Numbered from the stretch's first letter, positions 8,310 through 16,954 are shown. The stretch: DNA of 64,000 nucleotides from Mycetohabitans endofungorum (GCF_037477895.1 NZ_CP132744.1:930001-994000), one strand, 5' to 3'. The notes: generated from the letters alone by a model not told the origin. Program-made: numbers and translations.

Positions 8310-8472
8310 TGACACGTCACCGTCTTGTTGTCGATATCATCGACGCAGGCCAGCACGATCCGCGCTCGCAATGTCACCGCCTACGCCACATCTTGCGGCG
8401 CATCGTCAGCGCCGTGAGTTGCTCGTGCTCCGCTTTGCGCAACACGAGTTCCGCTTTTGATCTTTCGCTCAT
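8310..8472 (-). pseudogene. IS630-family transposase N-terminal relic
   Basis: The minus strand from 8472 reads MSERSKAELVLRKAEHEQ then LTALTMRRK. After a small deletion and frame change it reads VTLRARIVLACVDDIDNKTV. This is the N-terminal helix-turn-helix region of an IS630-type transposase, with the RARIVLAC motif kept. The DDE domain is absent. It directly follows the IS3 OrfA relic, so one element probably inserted into or recombined with the other. Confidence 0.65.
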
Positions 8473-8489
8473 CGCCGCTTCTTCGTGTC

Positions 8490-8662
8490 CCTGGCATACG
8501 CCAGCGCGCTCCCGGCACCTCCATGCTGCCGAACTTCGCGCCCCACGTGTAGAGCGGTTCGTCACTGAACCTGTGCTTTCCTGCACAGCGCTTTGACCGG
8601 CATACCGGCCTCGGCTGCCTTCAGCAACCTGACGAGGTGCCTTTCGTAAGGCGCTTTTTCAT
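8490..8662 (-). pseudogene. IS3-family transposase OrfA relic
   Basis: Starting at an ATG at 8662 the minus strand reads MKKRLTKG, then in a shifted frame VRLLKAAEAGMPVKALCRK, then in another frame FSDEPLYTWGAKFGSMEV. This is the helix-turn-helix region of an IS3-type OrfA (normally ...LKEAEAGMPVKELCRKHGFSDASFY.W...GG). Two frameshifts kill it. Confidence 0.65.
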
Positions 8663-8836
8663 GTTCGTCTTCCTCGTTGAAAACGGATTTTACTTGACCT
8701 CGACCAGCCCTGTTCGCCGAGGGCAGAGCGCTCCGGCGGGATTGAGGCAGAGGCAACGATTTTGGTACTGACCGCGCTGTCGCGCTGCGTGGGAATGTTG
8801 TTTGCGTTTCTCAGAGAACGTGCTTCGGGAGGGATC

Positions 8837-11146
8837 ATGGAACCGCGTCAGGATCAAAATCTCAAGTGCCTCGGTAATCCCGATCGGTGGGTCCATTCCG
8901 CCTGCATACTTTGTTCTAACGGCTGCGGTCTAGAAATCGCTGTCAAGGACGAGCGCATCGTAGGCGTTCGCGGGAGGCTAGACCATCCGGTGAATTTCGG
9001 ACATCTTGGTCCTAAGGGTGAGAATGCCTGGGTGGCAAATGAAAGTCCCCGACGCGGACGTCAACCGATGATCCGGCGCGTCAAAGAGGCGCCTCTGGAA
9101 CCGGTGGGTTGGGACGAAGCTTTAGACTTCTTTGTGCAAAAGTTTCAGGACGCATGGAAACAGGGTCACGGTAATCTTGCCTGCTACAACTCCGGACAAC
9201 TGACTCTCGAGGAATTCTATACCCTGGGCAAGCTTTGGCGAGGTGGCCTGCAGTCGTCGAACATCGATGGCAACACGCGGCTGTGCACAGCGACTTCGGC
9301 TACCGGGCTGATGGCTAATTTCGGCTCTGATGGTCCCGTTGCATCCTATGTCGACATCGACGATGCAGAACTTTTATGCCTCTATGGGCACAATGTTGCC
9401 GAGGCACAGACGGTGCTGTGGGAGCGGATGTTAGCGGCAAAACAACGCAACCAGGGCCGTATTATTGTGGTGGACCCGCGCAAAAATCCGACTGTACGCC
9501 AGGGAGCAGACCTGCATTTGCAAATCCGAATTGGCACTAACGTGGCGCTGATGAACGGGCTAATTCATCTGCTGATTCGGAACGCCGCGGTCGATCTCGA
9601 GTTCGTGCGCGAGCACACGGTCGGTTTCGAGCTGATGCAGTCGGTCGTGGCCGACTATCCGCCGGAACGCGTGGCCGACATCTGCGGTATCGAGATCGCC
9701 GCGCTCGAGACGGCGGCGCAATGGATAGGTAGTACCGATCGCATGGTTTCTACCGTGCTGCAGGGGTTTTATCAGGCTGTGGAGGCGACCGCGTCCTCTT
9801 CATTGGTCAATAGCGTGCATCTGCTGCGCGGCGCCATCGGCAAGCGCGGCGCGGGCCCCTTGTTAATGGCGGGACAACCCTCGGCCATGTCGAATCGGGA
9901 AGCTGGGGCGGACGGCTCCTACCCTGGCTATCGCAATCCCCACAACCTTACCCATATGCGGGAGTTGGCCGAACTCTGGAATATCGACCCCGCTACGTTC
10001 CAACCTGAGGTACCGAAAGACATCATCACGATGCTCGAAACCGCCGAGCGTGGGGAAATCGAATTCCTGTGGGTGATCGGCACCAACCCGGTCGTCAGCC
10101 TGCCCGACCAGAACCGTACGCGGCGCATTCTGGAGCAGTTGTTCGTGGTTGTGCAAGACCCTTTTGTTGACGCTGAAACGGTTGCTTTGGCCGACATTTA
10201 TTTTCCTGTGGCCATGTGGGGCGAAAAGACCGGATGCGTGACAAATGCTGACCGTACCGTCAATCTGCTATGCAAGGCCGTCGAACCGCCGGGACAGGCA
10301 CGCACCGACCTCGAGATTTTTGTCGAGGTCGCGCGCCGCCTTGGGTTCAAGGACCGGGACGGTGAACCGCTAATCCGCTACCGGGAACCACCAGAGGCGT
10401 TTGACGAGTGGCGACGCGTGTCAAAGGGTCGGCCGTGTGACTATTCAGGAATGACCTACGAGCTGCTGCTGAAAAAGGGGGGCGTACGCTGGCCCTGCAA
10501 CGAGCAACACCCGGAGGGCAGTGAGCGACTATACGAAGATCTGCATTTCTGGACTGGGATCGACGAATGCGAAAGCTACGGCGCCGATTTCCTGACTGGC
10601 AACAAACACACACGCGCGGAATACGAGGCCATCGATCCCAAAGGCCGCGCCTTTCTGCGGCCAGCACAGTGGCGCCGGCCGCCCAATCCGCCAAGCGAGG
10701 CATACCCCTTCGTCCTATCGACCGGGCGTGTCGTCTACCATTTCCACACGCGAACCAAGACAGGACGCTCGGAAGCGCTGCATCGGCGTGTGCCAAATGC
10801 CTATGTTGAAATCCATCCCGACGATGCGCAACGGCTGGGTGTTCGTCTTGGAGACTGGGTGGAGGTATCGTCGATGCGCGGGCGATGGGAAGGGCCGGCG
10901 ATGGTTGTCGACACGGTGCGGCCCGGGGAGTTGTTTATCCCTTTCCATTTCGGTAAAGGCCATCAGGCGGCCAATCAGCACACTACCTATGCCCGCGATC
11001 CTGTCAGTCAACAGCCGCAGTTCAAGTCGTCCCCAGTTCAGTTGAAGCGGCTAAGCTTTGCGGAACCAGAGCCTTGGCTGGTCGAGCGTCAGAATGACTT
11101 GCAGGGTAGGGATGTGAAGCCGTATGCTGCTAGAGATAGCGTATAA
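8837..11146 (+). CDS. Molybdopterin oxidoreductase (assimilatory nitrate reductase / formate dehydrogenase type)
   Basis: A 769-residue catalytic subunit of the bis-MGD molybdoenzyme superfamily, closest in layout to NasA/NarB-type assimilatory nitrate reductases. The ATG at 8837 follows a GGGAGG site and is preferred to the longer frame from 8762. The N-terminal iron-sulfur site shows C23-x2-C26-x3-C30. The fourth ligand position, normally Cys in an LCPKG motif, is Gly58 (GHLGPKG), so the cluster may be three-Cys, altered or absent. The putative molybdenum ligand is C150 in NTRLCTATS. The C-terminal molydopterin-binding domain includes VLSTGRVVYHFHTRTKTGRS and IPFHFGKGHQAANQHT. No electron-transfer partner, nitrite reductase or transporter lies nearby, so the substrate is uncertain. 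Confidence 0.85.
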   Translation: MEPRQDQNLKCLGNPDRWVHSACILCSNGCGLEIAVKDERIVGVRGRLDHPVNFGHLGPKGENAWVANESPRRGRQPMIRRVKEAPLEPVGWDEALDFFVQKFQDAWKQGHGNLACYNSGQLTLEEFYTLGKLWRGGLQSSNIDGNTRLCTATSATGLMANFGSDGPVASYVDIDDAELLCLYGHNVAEAQTVLWERMLAAKQRNQGRIIVVDPRKNPTVRQGADLHLQIRIGTNVALMNGLIHLLIRNAAVDLEFVREHTVGFELMQSVVADYPPERVADICGIEIAALETAAQWIGSTDRMVSTVLQGFYQAVEATASSSLVNSVHLLRGAIGKRGAGPLLMAGQPSAMSNREAGADGSYPGYRNPHNLTHMRELAELWNIDPATFQPEVPKDIITMLETAERGEIEFLWVIGTNPVVSLPDQNRTRRILEQLFVVVQDPFVDAETVALADIYFPVAMWGEKTGCVTNADRTVNLLCKAVEPPGQARTDLEIFVEVARRLGFKDRDGEPLIRYREPPEAFDEWRRVSKGRPCDYSGMTYELLLKKGGVRWPCNEQHPEGSERLYEDLHFWTGIDECESYGADFLTGNKHTRAEYEAIDPKGRAFLRPAQWRRPPNPPSEAYPFVLSTGRVVYHFHTRTKTGRSEALHRRVPNAYVEIHPDDAQRLGVRLGDWVEVSSMRGRWEGPAMVVDTVRPGELFIPFHFGKGHQAANQHTTYARDPVSQQPQFKSSPVQLKRLSFAEPEPWLVERQNDLQGRDVKPYAARDSV

Positions 11147-11215
11147 GCCGTCCGCGACCAATACGCAGCCAGCCACTTTTGTTGTAAATTTTGTTCTATC
11201 AGTGCTTGATTCTAT

Positions 11216-11292
11216 TGGTCGGAGCGATAGGATTCGAACCTACGACCCTCTGATCCCAAATCAGATGCGCTACCAGGCTGCGCTACGCTCCG
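11216..11292 (-). tRNA. tRNA-Pro (anticodon TGG)
   Basis: A cloverleaf reads on the minus strand: acceptor CGGAGCG pairs with CGCTCCG, D arm GCGCAGCCTGGTAGCGC, anticodon arm TCTGATTTGGGATCAGA with TGG at the anticodon, and T arm GTAGGTTCGAATCCTAT. The CCA end is encoded at 11216-11218. Confidence 0.96.
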
Positions 11293-11531
11293 CCGAATTG
11301 ATGATTATAGTCGAATGGTTGATGCGGCGTCAATTTTTGAGTGCCCCGGGTCGATATACGGTGTACTGCACCCACCCCTGCACCCGTACCCACGCACGTA
11401 GCGGATGCGTTAGTACGCCGGACATGCGCGCGTCGTCGTCGCCGTGCATCCTGTCGAACTGCACTCGGAGCCGCCTTCGCGGCTGAATTCGGTGCAACAG
11501 TCGATTCTGTGCACGGACCATAGTAGCGACA
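11293..11531. other. Gap between tRNA-Pro and sixA relic
   Basis: No gene is visible. The segment is GC-rich with short open frames in several phases, none with a ribosome binding site. Confidence 0.3.
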
Positions 11532-11925
11532 ATGAACTTAATTCTCTGGCGTCACGCCGATGCCTAAAACCTTTCTGAACGCGAAACTGGCCGGGCGCCC
11601 AGTGACTTGGGCGCGCCGATTGACCGTCCGCGGACGCAAGCAAGCCGAGTAAATCGCCAAGTGGACTGGTTTCCTGGCTACCCGGCGAGGCTGCCGTGCT
11701 CAGCAGCCCAGCCAATCGAACGGTGCAAACGGCACAGTCATTGACCGACCGTTTTCGCATACTACGCGAACTCGCGCCCGGTGTGGACGTTGCCGCACTG
11801 CTGATATCCGGTAAGGAAGCGAACTGGCGCATCAAAAAAGCTGGACCTGGTGATTGGCCAACCGCCGCCGTGACGAACAAGCGCAGGCCGTGCTGCATGC
11901 CGTCGTGAATCCGGACCTTGTGTGA
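11532..11925 (+). pseudogene. sixA: Broken sixA-like phosphohistidine phosphatase
   Basis: The start MNLILWRHADA carries the RHG/RHA catalytic motif of histidine phosphatases but meets a stop at once. In other frames the sequence continues ARRLTVRGRKQAE (stop) IAKW, then VLSSPANRTVQTAQSLTD, then RELAPGVDVAALL, and ends EQAQAVLHAVVNPDLV. Together these match a SixA-type phosphatase, which dephosphorylates phospho-His in Hpt domains or PtsNtr components. At least three lesions are seen, so the gene is dead. Its neighbour, the GNAT acyltransferase, is intact. Confidence 0.7.
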
Positions 11926-12034
11926 TTCGTGCCGATTGCGTATGTTGTCACCAAATCATTCTGTTTGCCATCCACACGTCACCGCTGGTTCTACATTGCA
12001 CGCAACCTTTCTGTAATTTTGACAGGACACGCCA

Positions 12035-12853
12035 ATGCGAGAGTTGCCGAATCCTACCTTGCCGCTTGCGTCCATTCCCCTCGATTCACGCAGGAGTCTT
12101 CCTCGGTCGCAAGAAACGGTTGCTGGACAACATCATCTCGGCGTGGCCTGGGCACGGACGGAAGAAGAGCTTCGCGAGGCACAACGGCTGCGTTACCGCG
12201 TCTTCGCAGAAGAAATGGGAGCGCAACTCAAAGGCTCCAAAGGCCAGGACGTCGACGAATTCGACGCGTACTGCGACCACCTGTTGGTGCGCGACCTGGG
12301 CACGCTGCAGGTCGTCGGAACCTATCGTGTGCTGCCACCCTATCAGGCGGCACGCATTGGCAAGTTGTATGCAGAAAGTGAATTCGACATTTCGCGCCTC
12401 ACGCATCTGCGCGCCAAGATGGTCGAAGTCGGGCGCTCGTGCGTGCACTCGGACTATCGTAGCGGTTCAGTCATCATGTCGCTATGGGCGGGGCTGGCTG
12501 AATACATGCTGCAAAACGGCTATGAGACGATGCTTGGCTGTGCGAGCGTCCCGATGGTGGACGGCGGGCATTACGCGGCCAACTTGTTCATGTCGCTGTG
12601 CAAGGCATCGATGACCGCGCCGGAATATCGGGCCTTCCCCCATACCCCGCTACCGACGGACGAACTTGCCACTGGTTCTACGGTATCCCCGCCGCCGCTG
12701 ATCAAAGGTTATTTACGCCTGGGCGCGAGGATCTGCGGCGCACCCGCATGGGATCCGGATTTCAACGTCGCGGATTTCCTCACGCTGTTTCGTTTCGCCG
12801 ATATCAACAAGCGCTACGGGCGCCACTTCCTGGGCGAAATTAAACAGAGCTAA
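12035..12853 (+). CDS. OlsB-like GNAT N-acyltransferase (ornithine lipid synthesis)
   Basis: A 272-residue protein of the hemolysin-like GNAT family to which OlsB (ornithine N-alpha-acyltransferase, acyl-ACP dependent) belongs. Conserved blocks are LREAQRLRYRVFAEEMG near residue 46, DEFDAYCDHLLV near 74, VVGTYRVLPP near 92, VEVGRSCVHSDYRSGSVI near 130 (the acyl/CoA-binding loop) and MLGCASVPMVDG near 167. The C-terminal part has PPLIKGYLRLGARICG and PAWDPDFNVADF. It would act on the cytoplasmic face of the inner membrane and help make phosphorus-free ornithine lipids. No olsA lies next to it. The alternative is a related N-acyl amino acid synthase. Confidence 0.78.
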   Translation: MRELPNPTLPLASIPLDSRRSLPRSQETVAGQHHLGVAWARTEEELREAQRLRYRVFAEEMGAQLKGSKGQDVDEFDAYCDHLLVRDLGTLQVVGTYRVLPPYQAARIGKLYAESEFDISRLTHLRAKMVEVGRSCVHSDYRSGSVIMSLWAGLAEYMLQNGYETMLGCASVPMVDGGHYAANLFMSLCKASMTAPEYRAFPHTPLPTDELATGSTVSPPPLIKGYLRLGARICGAPAWDPDFNVADFLTLFRFADINKRYGRHFLGEIKQS

Positions 12854-13060
12854 TTCGCGGAATTAAGGCGGGGCCGCGGTGGCAAGCATGATGGCCGACG
12901 TTCGGGAGACGGCAACATCCCGAACTGACAGTACCGCCGTGTCTGCTTGTTTATAGCGGACAATTTACCAGGACTATTGGCTAGGTGGCGCTTGATGTCT
13001 GCACGGTTTTGACCGAGTGCGTATGATTGACGTCAACAGGTTGTCGATACCGGGGGAAAC
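12854..13060. other. Gap downstream of OlsB-like gene
   Basis: A partly paired segment near 12900-12940 (ACGTTCGGGAGACGG and CATCCCGAACTGACAG) could form a weak stem-loop after the acyltransferase gene. Nothing else is recognised. Confidence 0.3.
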
Positions 13061-13156
13061 ATGCTGTTTGCATTTTGTCTCGTTGCGCCCGTTGCGGTCG
13101 GCGTATTGATCGCCTTTGCGATGCGGGTGGATCCGAAGACCGGGCACCTGCGCTGA
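13061..13156 (+). CDS. Candidate 31-residue membrane peptide
   Basis: A small open frame starts with ATG at 13061 after a purine-rich GGGGGAAA sequence at ribosome-binding distance. The product is MLFAFCLVAPVAVGVLIAFA followed by MRVDPKTGHLR. That is a single hydrophobic helix followed by a short positively charged tail, the pattern of small inner-membrane proteins. It is not recognised and could be chance; conservation would decide. Confidence 0.4.
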   Translation: MLFAFCLVAPVAVGVLIAFAMRVDPKTGHLR

Positions 13157-13235
13157 GCCCAACGTTGGATGCTTGATACCGCATGCAGCACGGCCTGCCA
13201 GTCAGCGCCGTACGACGCGGCGCCTGCGCTTGCCG

Positions 13236-14039
13236 CTATTGCGGTGGCAAATAGCGGGCCGGGTCGATCGACTTGCCATCATATCGCAGCTCAAAGTGTA
13301 GTGCGACCCGGTTGCTGTCGCTGTCACCCATTTCGGCAATGGTCTGTCCTTGCGTGACGTTCTGGCCTTCTTTGACTAGCAGTGCGCGGTTGTGTGCATA
13401 AGCGGTCAGGAAATTGGCATTGTGCTTGACGATCAGCAAGTTGCCGTAACCGCGCAGACCATTGCCGGCATAGACGACGGTTCCGGTTGCGGCGGCGACC
13501 ACGGGCGTGCCGGGCGCATTCGCGATGTCAACGCCTTTGGAATCTACGCCGTTGAAACGGCGTACCACGTCGCCTCGGGCGGGCCAGATCAAGTTGATTG
13601 TCGTAGCGGGTGTCAACGAAGGCTTGACCTTAGCCGCAGCAGTGGTGTTCGGCGCGGCCGCCACGCCGCGTGATGGTGCTGGACGAGTCGGCGGCGCGAC
13701 GCGCAGGACCTGGCCGACTGCGATCACGTTCGGATTAGGTAGATTATTCCACCGCGCGATCGCAGCGACGCTTTGGCCGTGACGTTGGGCGATCCGCGAA
13801 AGCGTGTCACCCCGTACGACGCGATAAAAGCCAGAACCGACCGGGGCGGAACCGCACGCGGACAGCAACAATGCAATACCGCAGCATACCGTCACGTACT
13901 GCACCGAACCGAGGGCGCGCACGCGTTTGAACATCGCGCTGCAACCATCGGCAAAACCACTTTTTATTTTCTGCATCGAAACTCGCGGCGCCCGCAAGGC
14001 GTTGGCCGGGCCATGCGGGCGGAGCATAAAACGATTCAT
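13236..14039 (-). CDS. NlpD-like LysM and M23 (LytM) lipoprotein
   Basis: A 267-residue envelope protein. Signal peptide with lipobox LLLSACGS (lipidated Cys near residue 62) is preceded by a long leader, so the true start may be the ATG at 13934. A LysM domain (YRVVRGDTLSRIAQRHGQSVAAIARWNNLPNPNVIAVGQ, in pieces, residues 73-112) binds peptidoglycan. A C-terminal M23 domain (GVDIANAPGTPVVAAATGTVVYAG, then YGNLLIVKHN, YAHN and LHFELRYDGKSIDPARYLP) covers residues 155-265. The first zinc His of the H-x3-D motif is missing (SKGVDIA), as in NlpD and EnvC, which activate amidases without being peptidases. It lies 6 bases after the aldose-epimerase stop, so both are co-transcribed. Confidence 0.85.
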   Translation of the reverse strand: MNRFMLRPHGPANALRAPRVSMQKIKSGFADGCSAMFKRVRALGSVQYVTVCCGIALLLSACGSAPVGSGFYRVVRGDTLSRIAQRHGQSVAAIARWNNLPNPNVIAVGQVLRVAPPTRPAPSRGVAAAPNTTAAAKVKPSLTPATTINLIWPARGDVVRRFNGVDSKGVDIANAPGTPVVAAATGTVVYAGNGLRGYGNLLIVKHNANFLTAYAHNRALLVKEGQNVTQGQTIAEMGDSDSNRVALHFELRYDGKSIDPARYLPPQ

Positions 14040-14045
14040 TTTACG

Positions 14046-14954
14046 TCATTCGTCAAGCGCTACGTGGATTCGCACCACCGCGCTTTCATTTGCCCCGGGT
14101 GCAAGCCAGCGCAACCCAAGTCCGTTGTGAATGGCATCTGGCAAACCGAGCCAGGGTTCGATGCAATAAAAATCGGAAACAGGTTTTTCGGTCCACGTTG
14201 TGACGGCATACCACGGGATCGAGCCGGGGCGCTCGAGCGCTAGCGTGATCGTGCGGCCCAGTGACGGCGTGTGCAGCTTGACCTGCGCTCCACTTGACAG
14301 CGGGGCCAGCGCATGGAAACGGTCAACGATACGCGTGTCGTCGAGACGATACGCGTGTGCCGCGTCAGCCGCCTGGGCAATTGCACCATCATCGCGTTGG
14401 TACAGCATCTGCGTCGGCGGCAACGTGAGCCGGGATTCGCCCCGCAGCGTGTGAGGCAGCGAGAAATAGAAGTGATGGCCTGCATAGTACGGCAGCGGCG
14501 TGTCGCCGATGTTTGTCGTCGTGAGGGTCGCGTCAAGGGTGTGGCCGTCGACGAGATGATAGATCGCATCGAACCGAAAGCTGAATGGATAGCCGGTGTG
14601 GGTGGCATCGCTGTCCGTCAGCGTCATATCGATGCGGGCGTTAGCCACGTCGATTGTCGACTCGAACGGCAGATATCGGGCGAATCCGTGCATCGGCAAT
14701 GCCCGTACAACGCCGGCGCTATCGCGCCATCGACCGATCGTGCCCTCGACGCGATGCCGGCCGAGGAAGGGGAACAGCAGCGGATTGCCGCCGCGCACTC
14801 GGGCGGGCTCGTTCCAATTCGCGTTGTCCGGCCATCCAATGACGTCGTGGTGACCCACGCGCCAGCGCAACAGACGAGCGCCTGATTGCGGCGCGACCAG
14901 CAAGCTGGCGCACTCGCGTTTGAGTTCAATGACATCCTGGTTCTGGAAATGCAT
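14046..14954 (-). CDS. Aldose 1-epimerase family protein
   Basis: A 302-residue galactose-mutarotase-fold protein (the frame can be extended to 15095 but the N-terminal extension is unlike the family). Conserved active-site blocks are PMHGFAR near residue 100 (first His), YYAGHHFYFSLP near 155 (catalytic His) and YCIEPWLGLPDAIHNG near 265 (catalytic Glu). It interconverts alpha and beta anomers of hexoses or a related sugar-phosphate; the exact sugar cannot be told. No strong ribosome binding site is seen before 14954, so the start is moderately sure. It is followed at once by the NlpD-like gene. Confidence 0.83.
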   Translation of the reverse strand: MHFQNQDVIELKRECASLLVAPQSGARLLRWRVGHHDVIGWPDNANWNEPARVRGGNPLLFPFLGRHRVEGTIGRWRDSAGVVRALPMHGFARYLPFESTIDVANARIDMTLTDSDATHTGYPFSFRFDAIYHLVDGHTLDATLTTTNIGDTPLPYYAGHHFYFSLPHTLRGESRLTLPPTQMLYQRDDGAIAQAADAAHAYRLDDTRIVDRFHALAPLSSGAQVKLHTPSLGRTITLALERPGSIPWYAVTTWTEKPVSDFYCIEPWLGLPDAIHNGLGLRWLAPGANESAVVRIHVALDE

Positions 14955-15119
14955 CTTGTGATCGAAATAGAAAAGTGGGGCGCCCTCCTGCCGACGGGCG
15001 AGTTTTCCATGACATCGGTGTGCCGCCGGATGTCGGCTATGCGGGTTCTCTCGGGTTGCTCGGCGGCAAATCGCTGTCAATAATGACTCAGACAATACCG
15101 TATCGGAGAGGAGACGACC

Positions 15120-15206
15120 ATGGACTTGGCAACGGCGATGGGATGTGCGCTTTTTGGCATGTTTACCGGCGGCACGCTCCTCTTTTTCTATAAGCTGGCC
15201 AAATAA
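15120..15206 (+). CDS. Small membrane protein with strong ribosome binding site
   Basis: A 28-residue open frame starts with ATG at 15120 after GGAGAGGAGACGACC, a near-ideal ribosome binding site. The product MDLATAMGCALFGMFTGGTL then LFFYKLAK is one hydrophobic helix with a Lys at the C-terminus. A GC-rich stem-loop begins 58 bases after the stop. Strong translation signal plus terminator make it a good candidate for a real but unannotated small protein. Its function is unknown. Confidence 0.55.
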   Translation: MDLATAMGCALFGMFTGGTLLFFYKLAK

Positions 15207-15263
15207 CTGGTCTGCTGCCTTTGTGTTGCCACTGTCGCGGTCCGTGCCGCGGCAAGTTGGGCT

Positions 15264-15288
15264 CGGCCGGCATTGTTAAAGCCGGCCG
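15264..15288 (+). terminator. GC-rich stem-loop terminator candidate
   Basis: CGGCCGGC at 15264-15271 pairs with GCCGGCCG at 15281-15288 across a 9-base loop. It is followed by GGGGCCTTTT. It lies between the small membrane protein gene and the converging minus-strand frame. Confidence 0.5.
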
Positions 15289-15497
15289 GGGCCTTTTCCG
15301 AGCGGCTTTTGCGCGCGCGCCAATACGCGAACAGCCACGCTCAGTAGCAAGACCGCGACGATGGCGACCGTCAGCGCGCCATTGCGCTGTGATGCGTTCG
15401 CGTGTTCCTGAGCCGCCTGCTGGCTCGCGAACACCGACGCCAGTTGGCCCCAATCCTGTGCCGACACGCTAGCCAATGGCAGTAGCGCTATCGTCAT
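15276..15497 (-). CDS. Hypothetical small exported/membrane protein
   Basis: A 73-residue open frame from the ATG at 15497. It begins MTIALLPLASVSAQDWGQLA, which resembles a short signal peptide with cleavage after VSA. A polar Gln/Ala-rich stretch follows, then a hydrophobic segment GALTVAIVAVLLLSVAVRVLA around residues 45-63 and a basic tail. No clear ribosome binding site is seen, and its end overlaps the stem-loop at 15264-15288. It may be a real small protein or a chance frame. Confidence 0.4.
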   Translation of the reverse strand: MTIALLPLASVSAQDWGQLASVFASQQAAQEHANASQRNGALTVAIVAVLLLSVAVRVLARAQKPLGKGPGRL

Positions 15498-15865
15498 AGC
15501 ACTGTCTGAAATCACATCGCGCCACTACAGCACAGGCGTGTTGTGCGAGGTCGGTGGCCAGGGTGTGCGACCTGCCGAACGGACAAGCCTATGCCGTCAT
15601 GCCAAAAAAGAGCCCGCGCGCCGGCCAGCGTGCTAGGCGGCTCCGACTGTGGCGCCCCCTGTCGACGTCAAATCCATTGCGCGGCACCGTGGCCGTATGC
15701 GTGCATGGTGGCGCTCGCCATTCCCGGCGCGCGTTCGACCAGGCTGTCGGACACTTGCCATCGGCAGCCCGAAAACTTGGCTGGATGCCCCCCGGGTGGG
15801 CTTCACTTCGCCCGTTCATTGCGCGATCCGCGCTGATGCTGTCATTACATGGAGGACTTTCTTTC

Positions 15866-16699
15866 GTGAGCCTTGTGTTTCTGATCCTTCTGAGTGTTTT
15901 GCAGGGTGTGACCGAGTTGTTCCCGGTCAGCAGCCTCGGGCATACGCTGCTTGTGCCGGCACTGTTCGACATGCACATCGACAAGCATGCGCCGCAGCTA
16001 TTGCCCTTTTTGGTAGCGCTGCATTTGGGCACTGCCTTTGCGCTGCTGTGGTATTTTCGCAGGCGGTGGATCGCGATCATCCAAGGCTTGCTCAGCTCGC
16101 TGGGCGGCCGCCGTACCGAGGACGGACATTTGGCCTGGGCGTTGCTGATCGGCACAATTCCGGCAGGCGTCGTCGGTGTTCTGCTGGAAAAGCGGATCGA
16201 ACAGGTCTTTCACGACTTGCGTATCGTGGCATTGGCGCTGGTGATCAATGGTATTTTGCTGTGGATCGGCGACCGGTTGCAGCGCGCGCGCGCGGCGCGT
16301 GCACCCGAGGATCTAACGTTCAAGCAGGCCGCGCTGGTTGGCATCGCGCAGATCGGTGCGCTGATTCCGGGTTTTTCGCGCAGCGGCTTGACAATGATCG
16401 CCGGTGTGGGTGCTGGCATGCCCGCGGAAAAGTCGGCGGAGTTCGCGTTCCTGCTCGGTACGCCGATTATTTTTGGAGCGGGCCTGCTCGAGGTGCCTAA
16501 ACTGTTTCACGCGCCGGCGCAACTGGCGGACGCAATGCTAGGCGGCGTGCTGACCGGCATCGCCGCGTATCTGAGCGTGCGTTTTCTGATGCGTTATTTT
16601 GAAGGCCGCGGGCGGTTGGCTTCATTTGGACTCTATTGCATGATCGCCGGCTTGGCGTGTCTTGCCTGGTTCTTCTTCAATCCCCAGTCGGTGGCGTAA
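15866..16699 (+). CDS. uppP: Undecaprenyl-diphosphate phosphatase (BacA/UppP)
   Basis: A 277-residue inner-membrane enzyme that recycles undecaprenyl diphosphate to the monophosphate lipid carrier for peptidoglycan and other surface polymers. The GTG at 15866 follows a GGAGGA site and matches the usual family start; the frame open from 15554 is not coding. The signatures are [17 protein letters not shown] near residue 13 (the usual form is QG.TEFLPVSSSGH) and [11 protein letters not shown] near residue 170. Hydrophobic segments occur throughout, in line with about 8 membrane helices. It stands alone between the small ORFs and the tRNA-Arg genes. Confidence 0.93.
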   Translation: MSLVFLILLSVLQGVTELFPVSSLGHTLLVPALFDMHIDKHAPQLLPFLVALHLGTAFALLWYFRRRWIAIIQGLLSSLGGRRTEDGHLAWALLIGTIPAGVVGVLLEKRIEQVFHDLRIVALALVINGILLWIGDRLQRARAARAPEDLTFKQAALVGIAQIGALIPGFSRSGLTMIAGVGAGMPAEKSAEFAFLLGTPIIFGAGLLEVPKLFHAPAQLADAMLGGVLTGIAAYLSVRFLMRYFEGRGRLASFGLYCMIAGLACLAWFFFNPQSVA

Positions 16700-16773
16700 G
16701 CGTTACGCTGTCGCGTATTGTGAGCCGGCAAGCGGAGCCGGCTCCGTTGTTCAGTTATAATGGAACGCCTGTT

Positions 16774-16840
16774 TGTCGATCGCTCAGTTGGATTAGCACA
16801 TCGGTCTTCTAAGCCGATGGTCGAGTCCCGATGGAGCCGC
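16774..16840 (+). pseudogene. Degenerate tRNA-Arg (TCT) copy
   Basis: The D arm (CGCTCAGTTGGATTAGCAC) and anticodon arm (ATCGGTCTTCTAAGCCGAT) are like those of the intact tRNA-Arg 100 bases downstream. The T arm is truncated (GGTCGAGTCCCGATGG) and no acceptor stem can form. It is a decayed tRNA gene. Confidence 0.6.
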
Positions 16841-16877
16841 GAACGGGGGATGCGCAGTACAATCATGAACCACTTGA

Positions 16878-16954
16878 CCGCCCTTAGCTCAGTTGGATAG
16901 AGCAACGGCCTTCTAAGCCGTAGGCCGCAGGTTCGAATCCTGCAGGGCGGGCCA
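16878..16954 (+). tRNA. tRNA-Arg (anticodon TCT)
   Basis: Acceptor CCGCCCT pairs with AGGGCGG. D arm is AGCTCAGTTGGATAGAGC and anticodon arm ACGGCCTTCTAAGCCGT with TCT. T arm is GCAGGTTCGAATCCTGC. Discriminator G and encoded CCA end at 16954. Confidence 0.96.

Noticed and set aside
15554..15865. N-terminal extension of uppP
   Set aside because: The extension is Arg/Pro-rich and unlike the family; a GGAGGA site precedes the GTG at 15866.
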